Assembly (NCBI RefSeq): GCF_000473265.1 | Contig: NZ_KI421511.1 | Location: 6,589,909 to 6,653,908 of the forward strand | DNA from: Amycolatopsis thermoflava N1165 | GTDB lineage: Bacteria > Actinomycetota > Actinomycetes > Mycobacteriales > Pseudonocardiaceae | Length of the DNA: 64,000 bases | Direction: 5' to 3' | Part shown: piece by piece, positions 38,140 to 47,430 of the stretch | How positions within the stretch are numbered: the stretch's first letter is position 1 | Layout: every line of letters begins with the position of its first letter | Program-made: the position numbers and the translations under genes | The notes under the pieces: model-generated | What the model was told of the DNA's origin: nothing | Database searches by the model: none | What the model saw: only the letters and a program-made list of their open reading frames with translations

Positions 38140-39093
38140 CTACCGTTGGCCCTCGACGCGACGGAGGCGATCGAGCCAAGCCTTCGCGGTGGCCTCGTCC
38201 GCGGCGGTTTCGGCTGCGCGGTCCGGTTCCGGCGCCTGCCGCAGGACCGGCAGGTAACCGTCCACAGGGGACAGTGAGTGACTGGTCGTGTCGTCGGTGA
38301 GGAGGGACATCGTGCCCAGGCCGCAGGCGAACTCCAGCTCGGGCAGCGCCCCGGCGAGCGCGAGGCCCGCCGCCAGCCCGACGCTGGTCTCCACCGCCGA
38401 CGACACCACGCACGGCAGTCCGGCGGCCTCGGCGACCTCCAGCGCCCGGCGGACACCGCCGAGGGGAGCGACCTTGATCACGGCCACGTCGGCCGCGTTC
38501 GCGACCGCCACCCGAAGCGGATCCTCGGCCCGTCGGATCGACTCGTCCGCCGCGATGCGCACATCCACCTTCCGCCGCACGGCGGCCAGCTCATCGATCG
38601 ACGGGCACGGCTGTTCGACGTACTCGAGCCCACCCGCGGCACGATCCAGCTCGCGAATCGCCTTCACCGCGGTGTCGACGTCCCAGGCGGTGTTCGCGTC
38701 GACGCGAATCGCCCCGCCAGGCCCGAGCGCGTCCCGGACGGCCGCCACCCGCTCGCAGTCCTCCACAATGGACGCACGCGGATCGGCGACCTTGACCTTG
38801 GCGGTCCGGCACCCCGACGCGGCGACCATCTCGTAGGCGGCGTCGGCCCCGACGACGGGCACGGTGGTGTTCACCTCGACCCGATCCCGCACCGGAGCCG
38901 GCCACCCCAGCTGGGAGGCCTCCACCGCGGCCGCGAGCCAGGGCGCACTTTCGCGGTCGTCGTAGTCGGCGAACGGGCAGAACTCCCCCCAGCCCGCGGG
39001 GCCGCGCAGGAGCACCCCTTCGCGCACGGTGATTCCGCGGAACCGGTTCCGCAGGGGGATCGCGTAGACCAGGTGCTCATCCACAGCAAGCAT
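38140..39093 (-). CDS. menC: o-succinylbenzoate synthase
   Basis: 317 residues, enolase superfamily. It dehydrates SHCHC to o-succinylbenzoate in menaquinone synthesis. The barrel motifs are CRTAKVKVADP (catalytic Lys pair), IRVDANTAWD, LEYVEQPC, RIAADES and AVIKVAPLGG, in the order and spacing of actinobacterial MenC (Rv0553 type). ATG at 39093 has its GAGG directly adjacent; GTG at 39084 (VDEHLVYAIPLRN) would be better spaced and may be the true start. No other men gene is in the window. A short copy of its 3' part lies beyond its stop. Confidence 0.88.
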   Translation of the reverse strand: MLAVDEHLVYAIPLRNRFRGITVREGVLLRGPAGWGEFCPFADYDDRESAPWLAAAVEASQLGWPAPVRDRVEVNTTVPVVGADAAYEMVAASGCRTAKVKVADPRASIVEDCERVAAVRDALGPGGAIRVDANTAWDVDTAVKAIRELDRAAGGLEYVEQPCPSIDELAAVRRKVDVRIAADESIRRAEDPLRVAVANAADVAVIKVAPLGGVRRALEVAEAAGLPCVVSSAVETSVGLAAGLALAGALPELEFACGLGTMSLLTDDTTSHSLSPVDGYLPVLRQAPEPDRAAETAADEATAKAWLDRLRRVEGQR

Positions 39094-39386
39094 CCTCGCA
39101 CGCTGCGGAGCACGAACCCGCGCAGGCGCTGTGGGCCAGTGGCAGCCCGCCATGTGAGCCAATTCGAGACTGCCCAGTCCACGATCGAGGTCCTCCCCGA
39201 TCGGCGTACCGTGCCTGCCCCGCCGTCCAGCCAGATCGATCGCCGCGCGGGCCTGCCTGCGCGCCCCCCGATCGCCCCTCCCGCGAACCAGCTCCACCGC
39301 CCAATGCGCCGAACCCAACCTCAGCTAATGGACTAACTGGTTAATTAGCGGTTAGCATGCGAGGTGCGGACATGTGGAGGTAGTGA

Positions 39387-40352
39387 ATGAAGGCCGTAGT
39401 GCTGGCCGAGCCCGAGGTAATGCGGCTCGTCGACCTGCCGGAACCCGAGATCGGGCCACGTGAGGTTCTCGTGCGCATGCGGGGCCTCGGCCTGTGCGGG
39501 TCGGACCTCGGCGTCTACCGCGGCGCTCGCGAGGTGCCCGAGCGGCCGTGGCTGATGGGGCACGAGGGCGTCGGCGAGATCGTGGCCGTCGGGGCGGACG
39601 TGGCGGACCGCGTGGTCGGCCAGCAGGTCGCGATCGAGCCGAACTACTGCTGCGGCCGGTGCGCGGCGTGCGTCGCCGGTTTCACCTCCGCGTGCACCGA
39701 GCGGGTGATCGTCGGCATGAACCACCCCGGTCTGCTGGCCGAGTACGTGGCGGTCCCGGCCGAGTTCGCCTGGCCCGCGGCGGAGACGGTCGCGCTGGAG
39801 GACCTCGTCTGCGCGGAGGCGCTGACCGTCGCGCGGTCGGCGATTCGCCGGTCCGGCGTCGAGCCTGGTCAGCGGGTCCTCGTGGTCGGTGCCGGCTCAC
39901 AGGGTCTGCTGCTGTGCCTGGCGCTGCGGGCGCTCGGCGCGACGGTCGCGGTCCAGGAACCACACGAGGGACGCGCCGAACTGGCCCAGTCGTTCGGCGC
40001 CGAGACCGGCGTCGACGGCGAGTTCGACCTCCTCTTCGAAACCTCCGGGGTCCCGCAAGCCCTGCGCGCCGGCCTGGCACGCCTGCGCCGCGGCGGCACC
40101 GCCCTGCTCGTCGGCATCAACTCGCGCCCGCTGGAGCTGACCACCGCCGACCTGGTCTACCGCCAGCACACCCTCAAGGGCTCGCTCATCTACGACCACC
40201 CGGTCGACTTCGAGACGACCGTCGGCCTGCTCAACCGCGACAAGGTCCGGCCGGGCAAGGTGCTGCAGGCGCGGTTCCCGCTGGAAGAGGCCGCGCAGGC
40301 GTTCGCGTCGGTGCAGTCGGTCGCCGGCAAGTCCTGGATCAGCTTCGACTGA
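39387..40352 (+). CDS. zinc-type alcohol/polyol dehydrogenase (MDR)
   Basis: 321 residues. The catalytic zinc site is GLCGSD (Cys near 37) and the GHEGVG motif. The structural zinc site C-x2-C-x2-C-x7-C is in CCGRCAACVAGFTSAC. The NAD-binding motif is VLVVGAGSQGLLLCLALRAL. It resembles threonine/sorbitol dehydrogenases, but the substrate cannot be told. ATG at 39387 follows GGAGGTAGTGA. It is followed on the opposite strand by an IclR gene ending four bases away. The 290 bases upstream hold no convincing gene; an imperfect repeat, GGTTAATTAGCGGTTAG, near 39340 may be its operator. Confidence 0.88.
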   Translation: MKAVVLAEPEVMRLVDLPEPEIGPREVLVRMRGLGLCGSDLGVYRGAREVPERPWLMGHEGVGEIVAVGADVADRVVGQQVAIEPNYCCGRCAACVAGFTSACTERVIVGMNHPGLLAEYVAVPAEFAWPAAETVALEDLVCAEALTVARSAIRRSGVEPGQRVLVVGAGSQGLLLCLALRALGATVAVQEPHEGRAELAQSFGAETGVDGEFDLLFETSGVPQALRAGLARLRRGGTALLVGINSRPLELTTADLVYRQHTLKGSLIYDHPVDFETTVGLLNRDKVRPGKVLQARFPLEEAAQAFASVQSVAGKSWISFD

Positions 40353-40355
40353 CGC

Positions 40356-41126
40356 TTACCCCTCGGGCAGGTTCGCCAGATCCGCCTCGATCGACCACGC
40401 CGTGCGCAGCAGCTCGGGCACGTAGTCCCGCTCGACCAGGCCATGCCCGAGCCGATCCGGGTGCACCGAGGCGGTCACCGCGGCGAGCACCCGGCCGCGC
40501 CGGTGCCGCACCGGAGCGGCGATCGCATGCAGGTCGTCGTCGACGTCGTGTTCGGCCATGGCCCACCCGCGTTCCCGGACCTGCTCGATCTCCTTCGGCA
40601 GCCCGGCGATGTCCGGCAGCGCGTCGAGCCGCCGCGTGAGCTCGTCTTCGGGCAGCGCGGCGAGCAGCACCTGCCCGCTGGAGGTGACGTGGGCGGGCCG
40701 CCGCGCGCCGACGGCGAGGGTCGGCGGAGCGTGCCGCTGCCCGGGCACGACGGCCAGGTTCACCACGTCGCCCCTGTCGAGCAGGGCCAGCGAAGCCGTC
40801 TCGTTCAGCCGATGCGCCAGATCGTGCAGGTGCGGCTGCGCGATCTCGGGCAGGGCGAGCCCGGACAGGTAGGAGTACCCCAGGTCAAGAGTCTGCGCCG
40901 TGAGCCGGAACGCCTGCCCGTCGTAACGCACGTACCCGAGGTCGGCGAGGGTGAGCAGCAACCGACGCGCGGTCGCACGGTCCAGTCCCGTCCGCTTGGC
41001 CGCCGCGCTCGCCGTCAGCGCGGGGTGGTCCGCCCCGAAACACCGCAGGATCGCGAACGCGCGACCGACGGCCTGCACGAAATGCGGGCCGTGGCCAGGG
41101 CCTTCGCCGGCCGTCGTGCTCGTCAT
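40356..41126 (-). CDS. IclR-family regulator (PcaR-like)
   Basis: 256 residues. The N-terminal winged helix is FVQAVGRAFAILRCFGADHPALTASAAAKRTGLDRATARRLLLTLADLGYV. The C-terminal effector domain shows IAQPHLHDLAHRLNETASLALLD and VTSSGQVLLAAL. ATG at 41126 follows GGAGGG; the frame extends to 41177 with another ATG. It converges with the MDR gene and is divergent from the DJ-1 gene, so either may be a target. PcaR/PobR relatives respond to aromatic acids, but no such pathway is present here. Confidence 0.88.
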   Translation of the reverse strand: MTSTTAGEGPGHGPHFVQAVGRAFAILRCFGADHPALTASAAAKRTGLDRATARRLLLTLADLGYVRYDGQAFRLTAQTLDLGYSYLSGLALPEIAQPHLHDLAHRLNETASLALLDRGDVVNLAVVPGQRHAPPTLAVGARRPAHVTSSGQVLLAALPEDELTRRLDALPDIAGLPKEIEQVRERGWAMAEHDVDDDLHAIAAPVRHRRGRVLAAVTASVHPDRLGHGLVERDYVPELLRTAWSIEADLANLPEG

Positions 41127-41241
41127 CGAACCCTCCGACTGCCACCCGATCGGCTTGTTCTCATCGTACGTCCGCATGTTTCACGCCCGCCCGGACGCGG
41201 GTAGTTCATCGCTGAATCCCCGGAACGGAAGGAGTGCAATC

Positions 41242-41814
41242 GTGGCGAACACACTCTCCGGTAAGCGAGTGGCCTTCGTCGTCGCACCGGAGGGCACCGA
41301 GCAGGTTGAACTGACCGAGCCCTGGAAGGCGGTCCAGGACGCGGGCGGTCAGCCGGAACTGGTGTCCACTTCGCCGGGCAGCATCCAGGCGTTCAACCAC
41401 CTCGACAAGGCCGACACGTTCCCGGTCGACAAGGTCGTCACGGACGTCTCGCCGGACGATTTCGACGCGCTGGTCCTGCCGGGCGGTGTGGCGAACCCGG
41501 ACTTCCTCCGCACCGTCCCCGACGCCGTCCGCTTCGTCCGCGGGTTCTTCTCGCAGCAGAAGCCCGTCGCGGCGATCTGCCACGCCCCGTGGACCCTCAT
41601 CGAGGCCGACGTGGTGCGCGGCCGCCGGATGACGTCCTGGCCGTCCCTGCAGACCGACCTGCGCAATGCCGGTGCCGAGTGGGTGGACGAGGAAGTCGTG
41701 ACCGACTCCGGTTTCGTCACCAGCCGGAAGCCGGACGACCTGCCCGCCTTCTGCAGCAAGCTGGTCGAGGAGTTCGCGGAGGGCAAGCACCGCGCCCAGG
41801 CGAAGAGCGCCTGA
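41242..41814 (+). CDS. DJ-1/PfpI-family protein (PfpI type)
   Basis: 190 residues. The nucleophile elbow is VAAICHAPW, with Cys near 113, His following and an upstream Glu (PEGTEQVEL). PfpI-type proteins are glutamine-amidotransferase-fold enzymes with protease, deglycase or stress roles. GTG at 41242 follows GGAAGGAG. Divergent from the IclR gene; converges on the DUF72 gene. Confidence 0.9.
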   Translation: MANTLSGKRVAFVVAPEGTEQVELTEPWKAVQDAGGQPELVSTSPGSIQAFNHLDKADTFPVDKVVTDVSPDDFDALVLPGGVANPDFLRTVPDAVRFVRGFFSQQKPVAAICHAPWTLIEADVVRGRRMTSWPSLQTDLRNAGAEWVDEEVVTDSGFVTSRKPDDLPAFCSKLVEEFAEGKHRAQAKSA

Positions 41815-41843
41815 CCCGTTGTTCAGGACGCCCGGTCGGCTTG

Positions 41844-42683
41844 TCAGGACGGCAGGTCGATCGGGCGGCTCGTGACCCCCAGCCGGGTCGCGAGCGCGAT
41901 GGCGTCGCCGGGCGCCTTCACCTTGATGTCGTTGTCGAAGTAGACGTACACGTCCCGCGTCTTCCCGCCGCCGGTCCGCCGCCAGCGGCGGATCTTTCCT
42001 GCCCACCGTTGCAGGGCCTCGTCGGTGTAGCCACTCGCGTAGAGCTCCTCGTCGCCGTGCAGGCGGACGTAGACGAAGTCCGCGGTCACCTCCCCGAAAC
42101 TCGGCCAGGTGCCGGCGGAGTCGGCCGCCACCAGTGCGATGTTGTTGTCCTGCAAGAGTTTCCGGCACTCGTCCGAGGAGAAACTCGGGTGCCGCGGTTC
42201 GAGCGCGTAGCGCAGGGGCCGGTTCGTCCCGGCTTCGGTGTGGGCCTCTCCCTTCAGTTTGTCGTCGTGCTTGCGGGCCAGTTCCGCGGCCGCCCGGGTG
42301 TCCCGGGGCAGGCTCGCGAAGAACTCCGCGAACCGTCCGGGTTCGAACGCGAAGTTCGCAGGCAGCTGCCAGAGGATCGGCCCGAGCTTGTGGCCCAGCG
42401 CCAGCACCCCCGACGCGAAGAAGTTCGCCAGCGGCGTCTCCGTGTCGGCCAGGCGCTTCATGTGGGTGATGAAGCGACCGCCCTTCACGGCGAACACGAA
42501 GTCGTCCGGCGTCTGCTCCGCCCAGGCCCGGTACCGCTCCGGGCGTTGGAGCGAGTAGAACGAGCCGTTGATCTCCACGGAGTTCACCTGCCGCGAGATG
42601 TACTCCAGCTCGCGGCGCTGCGCCAGGCCCTTCGGGTAGAACGTGCCCCGCCACGGCGGGTACCGCCAGCCCGAGGTGCCCAC
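41844..42683 (-). CDS. DUF72 family protein
   Basis: 279 residues, TIM-barrel-like family of unknown function. VGTSGWRYPPWRGTFYPKGL opens it, YISRQVNSVEINGSFYSL is the conserved core, and RYALEPRHPSF and DFVYVRLHGDEELYASGY follow. The canonical start is GTG at 42683. However, GAGGAGGTCACC lies ideally spaced from an in-frame ATC at 42698, and relatives begin about five residues earlier (-T-E-I-R-V-G-T-S). An ATC start is possible. It follows the DUF4253 gene by 19-35 bases and is probably cotranscribed. Confidence 0.87.
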   Translation of the reverse strand: MGTSGWRYPPWRGTFYPKGLAQRRELEYISRQVNSVEINGSFYSLQRPERYRAWAEQTPDDFVFAVKGGRFITHMKRLADTETPLANFFASGVLALGHKLGPILWQLPANFAFEPGRFAEFFASLPRDTRAAAELARKHDDKLKGEAHTEAGTNRPLRYALEPRHPSFSSDECRKLLQDNNIALVAADSAGTWPSFGEVTADFVYVRLHGDEELYASGYTDEALQRWAGKIRRWRRTGGGKTRDVYVYFDNDIKVKAPGDAIALATRLGVTSRPIDLPS

Positions 42684-42717
42684 CCGGATTTCGGCGATGG
42701 TGACCTCCTCAACTCCG

Positions 42718-43494
42718 TCAGTCCCAGGAGAACCTCCAGTGCCGCCGGTGCACCAGGCCCGCGGCGTACTCGCGGAGGGTGCCCGGCTGCCCGGAGAAGC
42801 TGCGCAGGCTGAACGCGCGGTGCTCGGCGGCGAGGACGAGCGAGCGGTTCTGGTTGCGCGGCGGCGCCGCGACCGAGAGCTCCAGCTCGTCGAACCCGAG
42901 CACGATGAGCGTCGCCCCGAACCGGTCCTCCCAGCTGCGCAGGACCGCGGACACGGCGGCGACCTCGTCCGTGGACTTGATCATGCCCGTCCAGCCGAGT
43001 GCGGCGGGGACGTCGGCGGGCCGTTCGACCGGCACCAGGCCGAGGCGGTGGGGCGCGCGCCGGACGAGGATCGAGCCGGTGTTGCCTGCTTCGGCGAGCG
43101 GGTCCACCCGCAGCTGGGATTTCTTCGCCAGCCCGGGGAAACCGGCGCTGTACGGCCGCAGGCACCCGGTGCCGTCCGGGCAGCAGAACGGGTCCCACCA
43201 TCGGGCCAGCGTGGCGGCGACGTCGACGTTGCCGACGCGGTGGACGGCGGGTGCGAGACGGCCGCGATCGGTCAGCCAGTCCTCGCCGGTCGCGGCGAAA
43301 CGCGGGTCGTGCGGGATCAGCACGGGCCACAGTCCCGACCGGTCGAAACCGGCGATGCAGGCCCGGTACCGGCCGGGGTCGGCCAGCGGATCGTCGGAGA
43401 CCCACATCCGCCCGATCCAGCGGCCGGGCGGCAGTTCGGTGTCGGTGAGTGCCTCGGCGACGAGGCTTTCCTCGGGTGTGGCGGCGGTGGTCAC
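42718..43494 (-). CDS. DUF4253 domain-containing protein
   Basis: 258 residues. The C-terminal DUF4253 domain shows EVAAVSAVLRSWEDRFGATL ... IVLGFDELELSVAAPPRN ... HRRHWRFSWD. The N-terminal half has a WIGRMWVSDDPLADPGRY motif and a small cysteine pair (PFCCPDGTGCL). Cytoplasmic, function unknown; members often sit in immunity or housekeeping contexts. GTG at 43494 follows GAGGAGG. First gene of an operon with the DUF72 gene. Confidence 0.85.
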   Translation of the reverse strand: MTTAATPEESLVAEALTDTELPPGRWIGRMWVSDDPLADPGRYRACIAGFDRSGLWPVLIPHDPRFAATGEDWLTDRGRLAPAVHRVGNVDVAATLARWWDPFCCPDGTGCLRPYSAGFPGLAKKSQLRVDPLAEAGNTGSILVRRAPHRLGLVPVERPADVPAALGWTGMIKSTDEVAAVSAVLRSWEDRFGATLIVLGFDELELSVAAPPRNQNRSLVLAAEHRAFSLRSFSGQPGTLREYAAGLVHRRHWRFSWD

Positions 43495-43631
43495 GAGACC
43501 TCCTCGGGATGGACTGCGTCGATGAGGTCGAACAGTAGTTCGAGGGTACGACAGTTTCCGGGCCCGAGATTTAGTTTTCGCCGGTTCACCCGATCGGTCG
43601 AACGGGTGTTCGAGATTCGTGGTAGCTTCGG

Positions 43632-44096
43632 TCACGAGCGGGTCGCACCCCGCCGTTGAACTGGGGTTTCGCCTGCACCTGCGTGAGTACCGGACCGCAC
43701 GTGCAGGGCGAGGGCGAGCAGCCAGGCCCCAGTCAGCGCGAGCGCGAGCGGCAGCAACACGAACAGGTGCTGCCAGGCGACAGCCATCCCCATCGAAGCC
43801 AGGAGACACAGGACCAATGACGGCACGACCAGGCGCGGCCACCGGTACCCGGCGACCACCGGAGCCGCCGACAGCACCAGTCCCGCGAGACCGATCAGCG
43901 CCTTCGGCTCACCGCCGGAGAGCCACAGGACCAGCCACACCGTGCTGGGCACCGCCGCGAGCACGAAGCCGGCCCACGACGACGCCCGCGACAGACGGCG
44001 CGACACTGACGCGTCGGAGCGACGGGCACGGCGCCACATCGCCGTGGCCGCTACCGCGAACACCACGACGACGAAGCACACCCCTGCCCAAACCAC
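43632..44096 (-). CDS. small integral membrane protein
   Basis: 154 residues with about four membrane helices (WAGVCFVVVVFAVAATAM, FVLAAVPSTVWLVLWLSGG, LIGLAGLVLSAAPVVAGY, LFVLLPLALALTGAWLLAL) and a basic tail. I do not recognise a family. GTG at 44096 is the likely start. It lies between the XPB helicase and DUF4253 genes on the same strand. A short TCCACG/CGTGGA hairpin (44108-44125) precedes it and could end the helicase transcript. Confidence 0.65.
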   Translation of the reverse strand: MVWAGVCFVVVVFAVAATAMWRRARRSDASVSRRLSRASSWAGFVLAAVPSTVWLVLWLSGGEPKALIGLAGLVLSAAPVVAGYRWPRLVVPSLVLCLLASMGMAVAWQHLFVLLPLALALTGAWLLALALHVRSGTHAGAGETPVQRRGATRS

Positions 44097-44245
44097 GTCC
44101 AGGGGATTCCACGTTTTCGCGTGGACTATGCCTCGCGGGCGCGGCGGTCCACCGTGCGGTCGCCGGGTTGCGGCCGCCTCTGCCCGGAGGCGGGGCAGGC
44201 GCGTGGCGAACCGCGCTCGCGCCGCGGCGTGCTCTCCGAGGCGCG

Positions 44246-45883
44246 CTACAGGTAGGCGTCCGCGTCGTGGATCGAGTACGCGTAGCCCTGTTCGGCGAGG
44301 AAGCGCTGCCGGTGCGCGGCGTACTCGGTGTCCAGCGTGTCCCGCGAGACCACCGAGTAGAAGTGCGCCTGCCTGCCGTCGGCCTTCGGGCGCAACAGCC
44401 GGCCGAGCCGCTGGGCCTCCTCCTGCCGGGAACCGAACGTGCCCGAGACCTGGATGGCGACCGTCGCCTCCGGCAGGTCGATCGAGAAGTTGGCGACCTT
44501 CGACACCACGAGCTTGTCGATCTCACCGCGCCGGAACGCGTCGAACAGCGCCTCGCGCTCCTTGTTCCGCGTGGACCCCTGGATCACCGGCGCGTTCAGT
44601 TCGGCGCCGAGTTCCTCGAGCTGGTCCAGGTACGCGCCGATCACCAGCGTCTGATCGCCCGCGTGCTTGTCCAGAATGGACTTCACGACCGGGATCTTCG
44701 TGCGGGCGGTGGCCGCGAGCTTGTACTTGTCCTCGGATTCGGCGGTGGCGTACAGCAGGCGCTCGTTGTCGGTGAGGGTCACCCGCACCTCGATGCACTC
44801 CGCCGGGGCGATCCAGCCCTGCGCCTCGATGTCGCGCCACGGCGCGTCGTACCGCTTGGGGCCGATGAGCGAGAACACGTCGCCCTCGCGGCCGTCCTCG
44901 CGCACCAGCGTCGCGGTCAGCCCGAGCCGGCGGCGCGACTGCAGGTCCGCGGTCATCCGGAAGACGGGCGCAGGCAGCAGGTGCACCTCGTCGTAGACGA
45001 TCAGGCCCCAGTCCCGGGAGTCGAACAGCTCCAGGTGCTTGTACTCGCCTTTGGACTTGCGCGTGATCACCTGGTAGGTGGCGATGGTGACCGGGCGGAT
45101 CTCCTTCTTCTCGCCGGAGTACTCGCCGATCTCGTCCTCGGTCAGCGACGTGCGGGCCACCAGCTCGCGCTTCCACTGGCGTCCCGCGACGGTGTTGGTG
45201 ACCAGGATGAGGGTGGTGGCCTGCGCGCGCGCCATCGCCGCGGCGCCGACGAGCGTCTTGCCCGCGCCGCAGGGCAGCACGACGACGCCGGAACCGCCTG
45301 CCCAGAACGCCTCCGCGGCCTGCCGCTGGTAGTCGCGCAGGCCCCAGCCGGTCTCGGCCAGCTGCATCGGGTGCGCCTCGCCGTCGACGTAGCCCGCCAG
45401 GTCCTCGGCGGGCCAGCCCACCTTGAGCAGCGCCTGCTTGAGCCGGCCCCGCTCGGACGGGTGCACCAGGACGGTGTCGTCGTCGATCCGGGTGCCCAGC
45501 ATCGGGCTGATCTTCTTGTTGCGCAGCACCTCTTCCAGCACCGCGCGGTCGGTCGTGGTCATGACCAGGCCGTGAGCGGGGTTGTTGGTGATCTGCAGCC
45601 GCCCGAACCGCGCCATCGTGTCGACGATGTCGATCAGCAACGGCTGTGGGACCGGGAAGCGCGAGTAGGTGGTGAGGGCGTCCACCACCTGCTCGGCGTC
45701 GTGACCGGCGGCGCGCGCGTTCCACAACGCAAGCGGTGTCACGCGGTAGGTGTGCACGTGCTCGGGGGCCCGTTCCAGTTCGGCGAACGGGGCGATCGCG
45801 ATCCGGGCGTCGTCGGCCATCGGGTGGTCGACTTCGAGCAGCACGGTCTTGTCGGATTGGACGATCAACGGGCCATCGGTCAC
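44246..45883 (-). CDS. DNA repair helicase XPB/ERCC3-like
   Basis: 545 residues, SF2 helicase. A damage-recognition-like N-domain comes first, then VVVLPCGAGKTLVGAAA (Walker A, 204-210), the DEVH box in LIVYDEVHLLPA, the XPB-specific RED motif in LVREDGREGDV, and motif VI QRLGRLLRPK. Bacterial XPB unwinds DNA in 3'-5' direction and is linked to repair. GTG at 45883 with GAGGAAGAC-like sequence upstream. It is eight bases downstream of the FAD monooxygenase gene. Its usual partner, a helicase-associated protein, is 16 kb away at 61764-63998. Confidence 0.93.
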   Translation of the reverse strand: MTDGPLIVQSDKTVLLEVDHPMADDARIAIAPFAELERAPEHVHTYRVTPLALWNARAAGHDAEQVVDALTTYSRFPVPQPLLIDIVDTMARFGRLQITNNPAHGLVMTTTDRAVLEEVLRNKKISPMLGTRIDDDTVLVHPSERGRLKQALLKVGWPAEDLAGYVDGEAHPMQLAETGWGLRDYQRQAAEAFWAGGSGVVVLPCGAGKTLVGAAAMARAQATTLILVTNTVAGRQWKRELVARTSLTEDEIGEYSGEKKEIRPVTIATYQVITRKSKGEYKHLELFDSRDWGLIVYDEVHLLPAPVFRMTADLQSRRRLGLTATLVREDGREGDVFSLIGPKRYDAPWRDIEAQGWIAPAECIEVRVTLTDNERLLYATAESEDKYKLAATARTKIPVVKSILDKHAGDQTLVIGAYLDQLEELGAELNAPVIQGSTRNKEREALFDAFRRGEIDKLVVSKVANFSIDLPEATVAIQVSGTFGSRQEEAQRLGRLLRPKADGRQAHFYSVVSRDTLDTEYAAHRQRFLAEQGYAYSIHDADAYL

Positions 45884-45891
45884 GTCTTCCT

Positions 45892-47358
45892 TTATACGGC
45901 GTTGCCGGAGGTCGAGCCGTGCTGGTCATCGGCGGGAGCGCCGAACCAGCGGGTCAGCGCGGCGTCCAGGGGCCCGCCGTCCGGGGTCCAGCAGCAGCGG
46001 CCGTCCGGCCGGATCAGCAGGGCGGGCTCGGTGAGCTGGTGGTCCGGTTCGGCCCGGACCCGGTCGACGCGATCGGACCAGCCCGGCGGCAGTGGGTGGC
46101 CGCCGGTGAGGTCGAGCAGCAGGCCGCGGCCCGAGCGCAGGAGCGCCGACAGGCGGGTCCTTCCGTCGCCGGTGCGCAGGTCGGCGTCGGGCACCCGCCC
46201 CGCTGCGTCCAAACCGGACATCATCCCGGCCAGGTAGTGGTTCGTGTCGGGCAGTCGCAGGAGGTCGGTGAAGACGTCGCGCAGCGCGGCGACGTCATCG
46301 GACGGGTTCGGCACGGCGAGCACGCGCTGGGCCGAGGTGTGGTGGAGCACGCGGGCCACCGCGGGATGCCGTTCCTCCTGGTAGGTGTCCAGCAGGTCGT
46401 CCGGGGCCCAGCCGTGCACGGTGGCCGCCAGCTTCCAGCCGAGGTTGACGGCGTCCTGCACGCCGAGGTTCAGGCCCTGGCCGCCGAGTGGCGGATGGAT
46501 GTGCGCCGCATCCCCCGCGAACAGGATCCGGCCGTGCCGGTACCGCTCCAGCTGCCGGGTCGCGTCGCTCCACCGGGACGCGGTGAGGACGCTTGCCAGC
46601 TCGGTGTCCCGGCCGTAGACCGCGGTGAGGGCGTCGGTGATCTCGTCGTCCGTCACCGGGCCCTGGGCGCTGGACTGGTCTTCGCGGCCGAAGGTGAAGC
46701 GGTAGCGGTCGCCGCCGACCGGCACGAGCATCGACCAGTAGCCGCCGGCGTGCCGGGTCAGGGCGCTGATGTGACCGGCGCGCCGGGGCACGAGCGCGGA
46801 CGCCGAGGCGAGCCGGATCTCGGCCAACACGGCCTGGAAGGTGCCGGGCCGGCCGGGGAAGGGTAGGCCGAGCAGCTTGCGGACAGGGCTGTGCGCGCCG
46901 TCGCAGGCGACGAGGTAGCGGGCGGGAAGCGCGTCATCGCCGATCGTGACCGTGACGCTATCGGCGTCCTGCGTAACGCCGGTGACCGGCTGTCCTCGCC
47001 GCAGTTCCGCGCCGCGGGCGAGGGCGGCTTGTTCCAGGAACTCTTCCACGAGGTCCTGGCGGATGGAAAGGGGGAAGGGGTGCCGCGTCGGCCAGGACGA
47101 GTAGTCGAGCGGCACGGGCAGGGTGGCGAAGTGACCGCCCACCGGTTCGCGTTCGTGGGCCCGGTCCTGCATGGCGTCGAGCAGGCTGCGCTGTTCGAGC
47201 AGTTCGGCGGTCCGGGGCTGGATCGTGCCGCCCTTGGTCTGTTCGACGCGCTCGGTCAGCGGTTCGACGACCACGGTCCGGACTCCCGCCAGCGCGAGTT
47301 CGTGAGCGAGGGTAAGGCCGGTCGGTCCGGCTCCGGCGATGACGACGTCGATGCCCAC
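45892..47358 (-). CDS. FAD-dependent aromatic-type monooxygenase
   Basis: 488 residues, a PHBH-fold flavoprotein hydroxylase. It shows the dinucleotide motif VVIAGAGPTGLTLAHELALAG, the NADPH/FAD DG motif YLVACDGAHSPVRK, and the GD motif ILFAGDAAHIHPPLGGQG. The C-terminal thioredoxin-like region is as in polyketide hydroxylases (for example PgaE/RdmE types) or rifampin monooxygenase (Rox); which of these is not determined. GTG at 47358 with AGGAGGAGTC upstream. Divergent from a TetR gene, which suggests substrate-induced detoxification. Confidence 0.88.
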   Translation of the reverse strand: MGIDVVIAGAGPTGLTLAHELALAGVRTVVVEPLTERVEQTKGGTIQPRTAELLEQRSLLDAMQDRAHEREPVGGHFATLPVPLDYSSWPTRHPFPLSIRQDLVEEFLEQAALARGAELRRGQPVTGVTQDADSVTVTIGDDALPARYLVACDGAHSPVRKLLGLPFPGRPGTFQAVLAEIRLASASALVPRRAGHISALTRHAGGYWSMLVPVGGDRYRFTFGREDQSSAQGPVTDDEITDALTAVYGRDTELASVLTASRWSDATRQLERYRHGRILFAGDAAHIHPPLGGQGLNLGVQDAVNLGWKLAATVHGWAPDDLLDTYQEERHPAVARVLHHTSAQRVLAVPNPSDDVAALRDVFTDLLRLPDTNHYLAGMMSGLDAAGRVPDADLRTGDGRTRLSALLRSGRGLLLDLTGGHPLPPGWSDRVDRVRAEPDHQLTEPALLIRPDGRCCWTPDGGPLDAALTRWFGAPADDQHGSTSGNAV

Positions 47359-47430
47359 GACTCCTCCTGAGTGCAAAAGTAGACTAAGTGCAAATTACTA
47401 CCGAGTGAAAGGAGTTGGTAGTCTGGGGCG

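Noticed and set aside
39094..39318. Extra gene between menC and the dehydrogenase (minus strand frame)
   Set aside because: No start with a ribosome site and no family likeness; the frame is a menC extension.
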